Shown here one piece after another: positions 54,906-64,000 of a DNA stretch of 64,000 bases. Below the pieces are notes generated by a model, which saw nothing but the letters and a program-made list of their open reading frames with translations, had not been told where the DNA came from and did no database searches. The stretch covers positions 1 to 64,000 of the forward strand of contig MU831875.1 of the NCBI GenBank assembly GCA_029204225.1, in the 5' to 3' direction. The position numbers were made by a program, and so were the translations under genes. The DNA comes from Diphasiastrum complanatum. Taxonomy: Eukaryota; Streptophyta; Lycopodiopsida; Lycopodiales; Lycopodiaceae. Within the stretch, counting starts at the first letter, position 1, and every line of letters begins with the position of its first letter.

Positions 54906-55954
54906 AAGCAAAAGAACCAGTAGTGGATTCAGTACCTGCTGATTCTATACCATTGAACGATACACCAACAGCATTGGAAGTCTATTCAAATCTTAATGCA
55001 GAAAAACGAAGATATCAGGATATGAGACAATGGATTAAACATCTGCAAGAAGAAGAGGAACTTGAAGCTACTAAAGTAACAGCTGAAGTTTGGTCTTCAC
55101 CATTGCAGCCTCCAAGAAATTTACGTACGGATATGAATGATCAATTACATCATCACAAAGGACCCTTCAAAATGACTGAACCTGAAGCACCGCATATAGA
55201 ATTACTCATGAATATTTTGTCTAGCAAGATCAATATTTCATTGGGAGAGTTCCTAAAGTTGGTGCCAAAAGCAAAAGAAGTCTTAGTGCAAAAGTTAGCT
55301 CAAGAAGAATCAGAAGACCATCAGGAGCTTCTTTTTTGTGCTGGATTTGAAGAATCTAACGATGTACTCCATGTTGGAGCCGCTTGGAAAAGTGAACAAA
55401 AGAATATCACTCTGCCGATACAACATAGACAATTTTCTAAAGAAGCAACCGTGATAGATGGCGGTTCAGGAGTTAACCTGATTTCTACAAAGCTATGTAC
55501 AAAATGGGGCCTTACAAAGATTAAGCCTGCTACTTTTGCTATTAAGCTAGCTAATCAAACGACGGTTCGTCCACGAGGAATCGTGGAAGATATACTTGTC
55601 AAGATTGTAGGAGTACAGTTCATCATTACTTTTGTCGTGATGGACTTACCAGAAGCACCAAATGTCTACCGAGTTCTCTTAGGACGTCCATGGTTACGAG
55701 TTGCGCAAGTAATTCATAACTGGGGTACCGGCAAAATCACTTTTGAAAATCGTGAACGTGCAGTTAAAATTGATCCTATGACTTGGACTATCAAGCCAGT
55801 GGTTCAAAAAGCGGATGACGATTCATCAACAACGGATCACACTTGTGATCGACCAGAGAAAAAATTGGGAGTTCATTACGATTCTGTCAATTGGAACGAA
55901 GCTCTTGCAACAATTGATTGTATAGCAGGATATATGTGTCAACAAGATATTTAA
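54869..55954 (+). CDS. E9 aspartic protease region
   Basis: Open in the -1 frame relative to gag with a 34-nt overlap (54869-54902). The N-terminal half is a charged linker. The protease has ATVIDGGSGVNLIS, the Asp-Gly-Gly form seen in many plant gypsy elements, and YRVLLGRPWLR as the second conserved strand. Ends TAA at 55952-55954. The frame step could be a translational frameshift or a mutation; no classical slippery heptamer is seen. Confidence 0.75.
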   Translation, partial: TKCTLDGGHQSIKAKEPVVDSVPADSIPLNDTPTALEVYSNLNAEKRRYQDMRQWIKHLQEEEELEATKVTAEVWSSPLQPPRNLRTDMNDQLHHHKGPFKMTEPEAPHIELLMNILSSKINISLGEFLKLVPKAKEVLVQKLAQEESEDHQELLFCAGFEESNDVLHVGAAWKSEQKNITLPIQHRQFSKEATVIDGGSGVNLISTKLCTKWGLTKIKPATFAIKLANQTTVRPRGIVEDILVKIVGVQFIITFVVMDLPEAPNVYRVLLGRPWLRVAQVIHNWGTGKITFENRERAVKIDPMTWTIKPVVQKADDDSSTTDHTCDRPEKKLGVHYDSVNWNEALATIDCIAGYMCQQDI

Positions 55955-55960
55955 TCAGAG

Positions 55961-56470
55961 ATGAGCGAGATTTCCTTGTTAGATCAAACTTTGGATACGC
56001 CAATCACGTTTTCACTAAATGTGCTGAATGTAGCCTGGATATCAACGGAACCTATACCAGATCCAATTGAGGATGATCTCATACCAATGAGCCATGCCTT
56101 AACTTATGATGGCAATGCAGAACTTACGGACGAACAGATTCTACATCATATGGATCCGACCAGATTTAGAGTGCGTAATGTTTCTGATGAACCAACAATC
56201 AAATCGCCCAAAGCAGTTATATTGAAGAGAGACAGGATGACAAGTTTGATGACGAAGAAACAAACAAAGCAACATTATAATACAGTCCTAAAATGGGAAA
56301 ATCCCCCTCAAAAGATCGATTTTAAGGAAGTGCCACCTCTATTGGATAAAGGCAAAGGGAAAGTCATATCAGATTTCTCTAAATCTAGAAAAATGTCAGA
56401 TATGGGTTTCTCACGGAGTGGTGCTTGGACATGTGATATCAAGACATGGTATTGCCACCTTTTACTCTAA
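55961..56470 (+). pseudogene. E9 linker before RT, joined to RT remnant
   Basis: Acidic linker (DPIEDDLIPMSHALTYDGNAEL) of unknown role. Near 56415 it changes to the end of RT: the palm with the catalytic YxDD is absent. Confidence 0.6.
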
Positions 56471-57160
56471 GATCAAAGTTATTGTGGAATTGCCACCGCC
56501 AGCATCAATTCGAGGAGTTAATGTGTTTATGGGTCATGCGAACTACTATCGAATTTTTATTATCTTCTTTGCGAATTTAGCACGACCTATATACAAATTA
56601 ACTATTGTTCCTATTTGGATAGTAGAGGCGTTAGAAGCCTTTGAAAAGTTTAAAAAAACATTATCTTCAGCACCAATATTACGTTCTCCAGATTGGACAT
56701 TAGAGTTTCATGTTCATACGGATGCCATAAAATACACCATTGGATCAGTTTTGACGCAGCCAAGTGACTATAAGAAGGATTATCCTATACGATTTGCAAG
56801 CAGATAGCTTACAGATCCAGAGAAGAATTATTCAACAACAGAACGTGAAGCGCTAGCCATGATTTTTTTCTGTTCGGAAATTTCGTCACTACCTCATGGA
56901 AACGCACTTTGTATTTTATACGGATCATCAACCGTTACTTTACTTGGTAAATAAGACGTGTAATACTGGACGTATTGCAAGATGGTTATTATTATTGACT
57001 GAATTTGACTTTCGAATTGTGGTCAAAAAGAAGAAGCAACATTATCTAGCCGATCACGTTTCGCAAATTGAATCTGCACCCGTTAATACTGAAGTGGATG
57101 ATGAACTGTCAAATGCTGCGTTGTTCTATGTTGAAGCAGTATCTGAGTGGGCGGCAGATA
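56418..57160 (+). pseudogene. E9 RT thumb and RNase H
   Basis: LGHVISRHGIA, IRGVNVFMGHANYYR (RT thumb/connection), FHVHTDAIKYTIGSVL, TAG 56805-56807 (from CAG), YSTTEREALAMIF, a frame change near 56880, HYLMETHFVFYTDHQPL and ARWLLLLTEFDF (RNase H). Confidence 0.85.
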
Positions 57161-58414
57161 TTGTTGAGTACCTGATGCTAGGACAACCGAATGACTCTTT
57201 GACAAAAGTACAGAAAAGACAATTGATTCATAAGGCTCAACCTTATCATTTAATTGCAGGACAATTGTATCATCGTGGATCAGATAATATTTTACGAAGA
57301 TGTGTTTTACCGCATGAAGTACCAGATCTAATCATGATTTCACATGATGGCATGGGTGGAGGACACTTCTCTACAGATATTACTGTTCGCAAACTTTTGC
57401 AATCCGGTTGTTGGTGGTCTGCGCTTCATAAGGACACATAAAATTTTATTCAGACATGTGATGTCTGCCAGCGAGCACGACGGCCTACTTGACAGAATTA
57501 TAAACCCTTACATCCGGTTTTATCACAAGCACTGTTTGAAAAATGGGGACTGGATTATGTTGGTCCTATTCATCCCGCTGCTCAAGGATCTCAGGCCCGC
57601 TACATTATCGTCGCAACTGATTATATGACCAAGTGGGTTGAAGCCAAAGTTGTCAAAGTGGCTGATGCGAAATCTACGGCCAAGTTTTTATGAAAATATT
57701 ATAATCAGATTTGGATGTCCAATCGAAAATGTCAGTGATCGGGGTACACACTTTGTTAATCAAACAATAAAGTGTTTACTGGAAGATTTTTTTGTTATAC
57801 ACAGATTTAGTACTCCCTATTATCCCAGAGGGAATGGCCAAGCTGAATCTTCCAATAAGATTCTCTGCACCATTATTACAAAGACAGTTGAAGCGAGTCG
57901 CTCTGATTGGGAACATAAACTGTATGCAGCATTATGGGCATTCAGAACCGCTTACAAAAATAGTACAAATCAAACACCTTTTCAACTGGTTTATGGTCAA
58001 GATGTTGTTATGCCAATTGAATTTTTAATCCCATCTTTACGCATAGCAGCAACGGAACGATTAAATGATGATCAGTCTTTACAACTTCGTCATGAAGCGT
58101 TGCACAAATTATGTGAAACCTGATTGATGGCAGTTCATGCCTTAGCAGCAGAGAAAGCTCGCCGCAAGGCATGGCACGATCGTCGATTGCACAAGAAAGA
58201 TCTGGAAGCAGGAGATCTTGCATTGATGTACAAAACCAAGCTGATCAAGGGTAAGTTGAAGTTTATTGGAAAAAGCCCGTATAAAGTGAAGGAAATTCTG
58301 AACTATGACGCAGTAATTCTTGAGCACTTGGATGGAAAACGATTTGATACTCCGGTCAATGGCAGCCGATTACGCAAGTTTCGGCAGCCTGCTCCGCCAG
58401 TTCAGCAAGCCTGA
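57161..58414 (+). pseudogene. E9 integrase
   Basis: HHCC zinc finger (HDGMGGGHFS ... CDVCQRA), catalytic Asp in WGLDYVGPI, Asp in SDRGTHFVN and Glu in GNGQAESSNK; C-terminal AGDLALMYKTK and FIGKSPYKV. Stops: TAA 57439-57441, TGA 57490-57492, TGA 58121-58123, all C-to-T type. A frame change lies near 57690. Confidence 0.88.
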
Positions 58415-59081
58415 TCTCAATATATTTTTTATTTTATTTTTATTTTTTTTGTTTTCAGTAATTAATTTGCTGACTTTTTTTGGCAAAAGACAGTTAAAAA
58501 TAAATAAATAAAAATAATAAAAATAATAAAAATAAAAAATAAAAAAACAAGGAAAGACTGATGAGCAAAAGTTAGGAAGTCATCAGCATAAGGGAAAGGA
58601 AGCACGGTATTTTTATGGAAAATGACTTAGAAAATCACTGTTTTGGACAGATTTGGCCAATACAATATCAGAAACCTTCGCTGAGCTCTTAGACTGTACA
58701 TCCACCCTTGATTTATTTAAATTGAGGTGGCGAAGGTTTCTGACAAGAGAAAATTCAATTTTTGAGTCAGGCGAATGTTCAGTGATATGCCATTTTGGGA
58801 ACCTTCGCCGAGCATCATAACGTCATTATGAACCTTCGCCGACCTGCTAGATGATCTTAAAATGTCAAAATTAGGTTGTCCAAAGGTTCAAATTGTGAAA
58901 AAACATATTTATGATAGTACCTAGGCGAAGGTTCATCCTTCGCCAGCCCTGAAAAACGTTCGCCTGATAGGTTCAGATCCCTAGAAATCTTCGCCGAGAT
59001 TTTTATAGTCTATTTTTATAGTACTGTACATGCTTGCAAATTTTTGTTCAGAACTGATTAGCCCAACTACTATTCAGCGTA
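58415..59081. repeat. E9 spacer: AT-rich run and second CTTCGCC cluster
   Basis: 58494-58550 is a TAAATAAAAATAA-type simple repeat. From 58675 the octamer or its complement recurs: 58675 (CCTTCGCT), 58729 (GGCGAAGG), 58770 (GGCGAATG), 58802 and 58833 (CCTTCGCC), 58924 (GGCGAAGG), 58937 (CCTTCGCC), 58957 (CGTTCGCC), 58988 (TCTTCGCC). The pair at 58924 and 58937 forms an 8-bp perfect stem with a 5-nt loop. Confidence 0.85.
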
Positions 59082-61995
59082 ATGGACCCAACAAATTCAC
59101 CTATAAGTTGGCTGAATTCGATTCATTCCTCACTTGTGCTAGCGAAGCTCTTGCGACCAAAGCCTTCCAAATTTCTAGCATTGCCTTCTGATACACTCTC
59201 ACGCGGTTATAATTCCTTTCTGATCATCATGTCGTCTACTGATACTTCCCAGTCTCCGCGCTATACTATCCATCGTGATGTCCCATCTGCAACGGACATC
59301 ATGGTTCTTCCTAGCACAAGCATGGTCACTCAGTGGATGACCCTTGCGGAGCCTCTACTTACTGCAATGGGTATTCATGAGAGAGCCTTTTCCTTCCAAG
59401 GAGCCACACACAAGGTGCGCGTCACTGAGGCCGCACTTGCAGCTATAGGAATCTCATCCAGTTTGCAAGCCTCACCCAATCACAAGCATACCAAACAGGC
59501 CATCAAGCCATACATCGACCTCACCAACGATCTGCACTGGACTAATGATGGCTACCTTCTGGAAGCCATCACTGAGCCTTCCATCCACGTCGCTGCCTAG
59601 TTGTTGAATCATTTTCTGATGGTTGGCAACCTCAGGAAAGACCGCATCACATCTCAAATCCTTCACAAGATAGTGGAGTCCCACATAAAGTTGGCCAAAG
59701 CCCCTCTTGAACCATATAACTGGTTCAAGACTGTTTCTGGTGAGCTCAAGCGAGCTATTAAGGCCAATACAAAGCAACAGTTCGTCGCTAGCTCTCTATT
59801 GTCCCTCTTAGCTGCTTCTCACTTAGAAAACAGAATCCATGGCTTCCACCTAGATTCTGTACTTTCGGTTTACGAAGAAGCACCGGCCGAGTCATCTCAC
59901 TAGGCCTCAAGTTCTCATAGTCGTCGTCGTCCGCACAGCGAAATCGTAATTTTTGACTCGCCTTCCGCGTCACGACGACGTACTAGGCATACCTCATCAG
60001 CTACGCTTCCACCTCCTGCTGTTGTTCGCACTGAACTTCTCATTTCCCTCACCTCTGATGCTTCCCTCGCCTCTTCTCCCATACAAGGATAGTCTGTGAC
60101 CATTGAGCCTACCATTCCCATCACCGTTGCCCAGGCCGCCTCACCCAACACACAGTTCTTCATGGATATGTTCAATGATTCCGACCCCCTTGGGGCCACC
60201 GAAATCTTTGAAATGCCTCAGAGCCCAGTGCCCTTTGAACCCCAATCCCCTGGAAGAGGATTCGGGCATATGCATGAAGCTACTGTTGGTGTCAAAGATG
60301 CCAGTCAGCAACCACCCACACAAGGTAGCCCAGCCACACTTCGGGTCGACACAGCTGTATATTTGTGAAGAAAAAGAGACCTTGGCACCTATTCCACGCC
60401 TACCAACGGTAGTACCATCAGGGTCTCCTGCTGCTGCCACCTCCACGACTGTCGATTCTGGTGATGCTCTCGGGTTAGTTTCAAGCCTTGGGCAAGTGAT
60501 CCAGTCTATGCTGGATAAGAAGAAGAAAATGGAGCAGAGGATCTCTGATTTAGGATCCGAAAACACTCTGATCAGCCAAAAAATTGTCCAGTTGGATCGA
60601 GAGGTGAAGATAGCCAAGCAACATGAAGAAAAGGCTAAAAGCGAAAAGAAATTGGCCCAGCAACAAGCTGATCACTTGGAAACCTATATCAGCTCCCTGC
60701 AATACGCCCTCACAACCGCACAAGATCATGTAGATGCCAAGCAGCAGGTGCAGCTGCTGAAGGGGCAATCACAAATGGCTGAACAAGATTGCACACGGCT
60801 TCAAGGTGAATTGGATGCGACCACCCTTGAGCGTGCTGCATATCTGCAAACACAAATACCCGATCATCCGGTCACGCCGACGGAGATTGCATATTTGTTC
60901 AAGAAAGTGAAAACATACAAAGTGGCCCTTCAGGGATTCCAAGGCCGCTTTGATAGGTTCAAAGGAGCAGCTTCAACCGAGTTGGCAAAGGCAAAAGAGA
61001 CCACCAACGCCTATGAAAAAGCCGGCGCTCAAGTGTTGGAAGTTGGACCACAAATCTCTGTCCCGGTCATGCCGCAATTCTCCCCTTCGCGCCAAGAAGC
61101 TATACAGATGGATACAGGGGTTGATTCGAGCATGGACCAGGGAGGAGCTCCAGATCTAGCAGATCAACCGCCAACTATACCGGTAGTACAAGCGGGTCCA
61201 TCCTCATCAAGGACAAGCCATTTATTCAGAAGGCCCATCAGCGTCGAGGACCAGATCCAAACCTTCTTAAAGCAGCATCCACATGAGTCCTCGCGTGGTG
61301 GATGGGTTCTCAAATTTAAGACCTCCGAGATCGAGGCCGGCAAAGAATTGGACAAAATACCTACACTGGGAGAGCAGCCTACGTGGAGAATCACGGTTTT
61401 TGAGAAAACTTCGAAATCATTTAGGAGTTACGTCGCCAGCCCTTGCCAGTTGCGGGTAGATCCTTATTACGTGCCAATGCCGCGAAGACAAAAGTGGAAA
61501 GATTTGGGATTGGCTATGGATAAAATCACCATCCATACTCCCAATTGGCCAATCATCCACCAGTCTTACAGCGGGAATATTTCAGTGGACTTCCACCGGG
61601 ACTTACAAGCATATCAAAGAGAGTATGTCCACTCTCCGGATCCAACGGTGCGACAATCGACAATGTTTGCAAAAGATCTAACTCTGTTGGTGTCAGTGGC
61701 AACCAAATGGGACGATTGCCTTCCTACCCTGGCATTCGATCCAAATAAGTCGATGGCCTCAGAGCAAATCAAAGATCAGCTACTGATTGCTCAACTGTAT
61801 TTCTGTGCGGCTATGATGGGAGGCTCTTGGGAATCCCGCTTCACCTCATGGACAGCTTCCAAGTGGATTGTCGGAGCCCACCGTTGTTTCCTGCCGCATA
61901 ATTTGGATTTCAATACTGCACGTCTTGACTTTATGGAGAAGGTGCAGTATCATTTAATTAAGATTCGACGCGAAGCCAATAAAAGTCCCCAATAA
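59082..61995 (+). pseudogene. E9 accessory ORF, about 970 codons, coiled coil
   Basis: Frame 1 (59082-60368): MDPTNSPISWLNSI, SSTDTSQSPRYTIHRD, VTQWMTLAEPLLTAMGIHERAF, then TAG stops at 59598-59600, 59901-59903 and 60090-60092, each CAG-to-TAG. A one-base shift near 60360 leads to the second frame, open to 61995. That part has a coiled coil (about 60520-60860: KKKMEQRISDLGSENTLIS, KIAKQHEEKAKSEKKLAQQQ) and a C-terminal domain (TWRITVFEK, VDPYYVPM, AQLYFCAAMMGGSW) shared with E8. No signal peptide or clear membrane span, so not evidently an envelope protein. It lies where plant gypsy elements such as Athila carry extra ORFs. Function unknown. Confidence 0.75.
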
Positions 61996-62033
61996 CTGCA
62001 CATTGCAGGTGTCGTGGGACCGCCACCAGTTTT

Positions 62034-62045
62034 GGTGGGGGATAC
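62034..62045 (+). other. E9 polypurine tract
   Basis: GGTGGGGGATAC immediately before an LTR start TGTTGAAGGG. Confidence 0.75.
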
Positions 62046-62709
62046 TGTTGAAGGGTTTGCGGATCCCAAGGCAACTCTAACCCTAGTTCATAAGTGAGAG
62101 GGATTTGGCACCCTACGTGTGTAAGTCCAACCCGATGACCACATAGTTATTTGATTGATTAGTTAAAAGTCAATAAAAGGACTTTAGGCCTTTTTGCAGG
62201 ACTTTTAATGTCGCAGGGCCTAATTGTCAAGTTAGTAAATAAAGTTGGATTTCCCTCCAATTTTGATGGTTCCCACACTTTTTTAAATTTGAATAAAAAG
62301 AGAGGCAAGACTGGACCAATAGGATTCAGAGGCCAAGGTCCTCCTCTCTACTATAAAAAGAGACCAACTCGAGTTATTCCTGATGTTCATTTCCTCATTT
62401 CAATAAAGCAGATTGGTTCTCTTTAGAAATGGATTGATGAATGTCCTTGCTTTTCCCCTCTTTTCCTCCATTTCTCATGCTTTCTTTGGATTTTGCTAAT
62501 TGTTGGATTTGATCATTATTGGGATTGCTATTTCTTATGCTTTTTGTGAGAGAGAAAGGGAGAGAGAGAAGAGTAAGTTCCTATCATTGTTGTGGATTTG
62601 GGGTTAATGGAAGTAGGGTTAATGGATGTAGTGTTAATGCTTAGTGTTAATGGATGTTAGTGTTAGATCCTCCATTCATGTTGAAATCTGAACTATACTA
62701 TCGCTGTCA
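62046..62709 (+). repeat. E9 3' LTR
   Basis: Begins TGTTGAAGGG. TATA box TATAAAA at 62352-62358 and AATAAA at 62402-62407. The end is estimated at CTGTCA (62709) and is uncertain without a second copy. Confidence 0.65.
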
Positions 62710-62814
62710 TGGGAACGAACCTACGCGTGACAACTAACTCCGTCTCTTTGATGCTAGATTGACTAGATCTTGGATTCAGGTTAGGCAAGGAAAGAAACCC
62801 AGTACACAATGCAA

Positions 62815-63570
62815 TATCTTGAGTTTATAAAAGCTTCCTACAAGCCAAATTTGGGCCTAAAAGAGCCCCTTTGAGATCAATATATTGGGCTAATAATAGC
62901 CATATGAAAGAGCACATTTTTAATTCATTAAGGTTTCGTACAATACTATTTTAGATTTACAAAAGTCTCCTAGAAGCCATTATATCTTTAGCCTCAAACT
63001 CTTTTTCATAACAATCTCTTGGGTGTATATACATCTCTTAGAGGCCATATTTTGAGCTTATAGAAGTCTCTTAGAAGTCGATATTTTGAATCTATTAAGG
63101 CCTCTTATGACTTAATAATTTCAATTTATCAAGCCTTTTAACAGGCCAAATCTTGAATCCATTTAAAAGGCAATATCTTGAAAGGCCAAATCTTGAGTTT
63201 AATAAGCTTTCTATGAATGATTGGGGCTACAAAAAAAGGGCAAATCTCAATCCTAAAGGCCTATTATGATGTAAAATATTGAGTTTATGGAGACTCTTAC
63301 AGTGTCACATCTTTAGTCCGTTAAGATCTTTTAGTAACAAATATCTTGAGTTTATAAAGGCTCTCAATAGCCATTATATTTAGTATCAAGGAGGCTTTTG
63401 GAAACCGTTATTATTAGTTTTTTAAATCAAAAAGGCCAAATCTCTTTAAAGTCCAAATCTTGACTTTTGTCAAAACTTCGTAAGAGGCCAAATCTTGAGT
63501 TTATAAAAGCCTATTGACAAGGCATTATCTTGAACCTGAAAGAGACTCATCTGAAGTTTTTAAAAACCTC
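62815..63570. repeat. Degenerate minisatellite, unit about 35-50 bp
   Basis: Variants of (A)TCTTGAGTTTATAAAAG and CCTCTTAGAGGCCAAA recur about 15-20 times. Clear copies are near 62818, 62961, 63042, 63190, 63288, 63350 and 63494. Spacing is irregular and units are eroded. AGGCC/GGCCT words give local hairpin potential. No coding content. Confidence 0.75.
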
Positions 63571-64000
63571 AAAACATTCAGATCTTCTTGTAAGGCAATT
63601 TTTTTTTTCTTTTATTTGTTCATCAATTATATCTTTTCATCTAAAAAATTCCTAAAAAAAATAGATACCTCTTGCAAGCCAAGGCTTCTCATGACACATA
63701 TCACCTTGTTTTGCCTTGGTGACTTCATCAATGTCCTTGAGTTAATATGAGCTTGGAGATCTTCGATGTCAAAATGAGAGATGAATGGAAAAAAGATCTT
63801 TTCCTTCACTAATTATTGCACTCAAGATTAAATTTTGGGCTTGCTTGAACCATAACATGGAGACGACATCTGTTTACAACCTAAAAGGCCAAGGAATAGT
63901 GTTTGAGAGAACCATAAAGCAAAATGTACGGAGCATGATGATGGAGGTGGGAGGTTGTTGTGAAGTACTAAAAAAAAGAGTGACAATAGAGTGAGAGGCC
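63571..64000. other. No gene recognised
   Basis: A 69-codon open frame at 63785-63994 (NHNMETTSVYNLKG, RTIKQNVRSMMMEVGGCCEVL) ends near the window edge and has no motif I recognise. Confidence 0.35.

Larger units (their letters stand above)
52865..62709 (+). mobile_element. E9: Ty3/gypsy element with 3' accessory ORF, RT core deleted
   Basis: Order: leader, gag 53442-54905, protease 54869-55954, linker, RT thumb/RNase H, integrase to 58414, spacer with motif cluster, accessory ORF 59082-61995, PPT and 3' LTR. The integrase after RNase H defines Ty3/gypsy. The 5' LTR is not identified, so the left limit is that of recognisable leader. Missing RT makes it non-autonomous. Confidence 0.85.

Noticed and set aside
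59082-61995. Envelope-like protein for the E9 accessory ORF
   Set aside because: No signal peptide or convincing transmembrane segment; the visible features are a coiled coil and a soluble-looking C-terminal domain.
1-64000. CRISPR arrays, bacterial-type operons, tRNA or rRNA genes
   Set aside because: No such structures seen; the tRNA-like 12-mers are retrotransposon primer-binding sites.

Overview
This 64 kb window is plant nuclear DNA made almost entirely of LTR retrotransposons. I recognise no complete host gene, tRNA, rRNA or organellar insert. The evidence is repeated Ty1/copia Gag, protease, integrase, reverse transcriptase (RT) and RNase H sequences, one Ty3/gypsy element, primer-binding sites (PBS) matching the 3' end of plant initiator tRNA-Met, polypurine tracts (PPT), 5-bp target-site duplications (TSD) and C-to-T decay typical of methylated plant repeats. 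A seed plant with a large, slowly purged genome (possibly a gymnosperm) would fit, but the sequence does not settle the species.

Layout. 1-6.1 kb: copia debris (gag piece, truncated LTR, degenerate RT/RNase H, an LTR with leader) ending in an 83-bp tandem repeat. 6.1-13.1 kb: two minus-strand members (E1, E2) of an unusual copia-derived family. E1 keeps Gag and protease, but its integrase and RT cores are lost or replaced by unfamiliar, mostly open sequence. 13.1-17.3 kb: no gene, one 756-bp LTR. 17.3-21.1 kb: a solo LTR with TSD and E3, a Gag-protease element lacking integrase and RT cores. 21.1-25.4 kb: decayed copia E4, an inverted integrase fragment and a second RT fragment. 26.0-35.0 kb: an intact young copia element (26965-33395, one 1317-codon ORF, LTRs differing at 3 of 655 positions) inserted in the 3' LTR of a minus-strand copia element (E6). 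35.1-38.7 kb: another copia LTR, leader and gag start, broken by the 3' end of a second element (E8) that carries an accessory ORF. 38.8-50.9 kb: copia E7, itself inserted in an older LTR and interrupted by minus-strand copia En (41635-47758, TSD GGAGC). 52.9-62.7 kb: Ty3/gypsy E9, with Gag, protease, a pol lacking the RT core, integrase, and a long accessory ORF with a coiled-coil region before the 3' LTR. 62.8-63.6 kb: a degenerate minisatellite.

How it works together. Only the element at 26965-33395 looks able to make all its own proteins. Most others are broken or lack pol parts and could move only with proteins supplied in trans. En is a case in point: near-identical LTRs around frameshifted ORFs.

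Most notable: (i) the altered pol of E1 with a conserved downstream ORF shared with E2; (ii) a shared accessory-ORF family in E8 and E9; (iii) a G-box palindrome centred on CACACGTGTG in nearly every LTR or leader, whatever the family; (iv) CCTTCGCC/GGCGAAGG motif clusters at both ends of the E9 coding region. All alignments here were made by eye.
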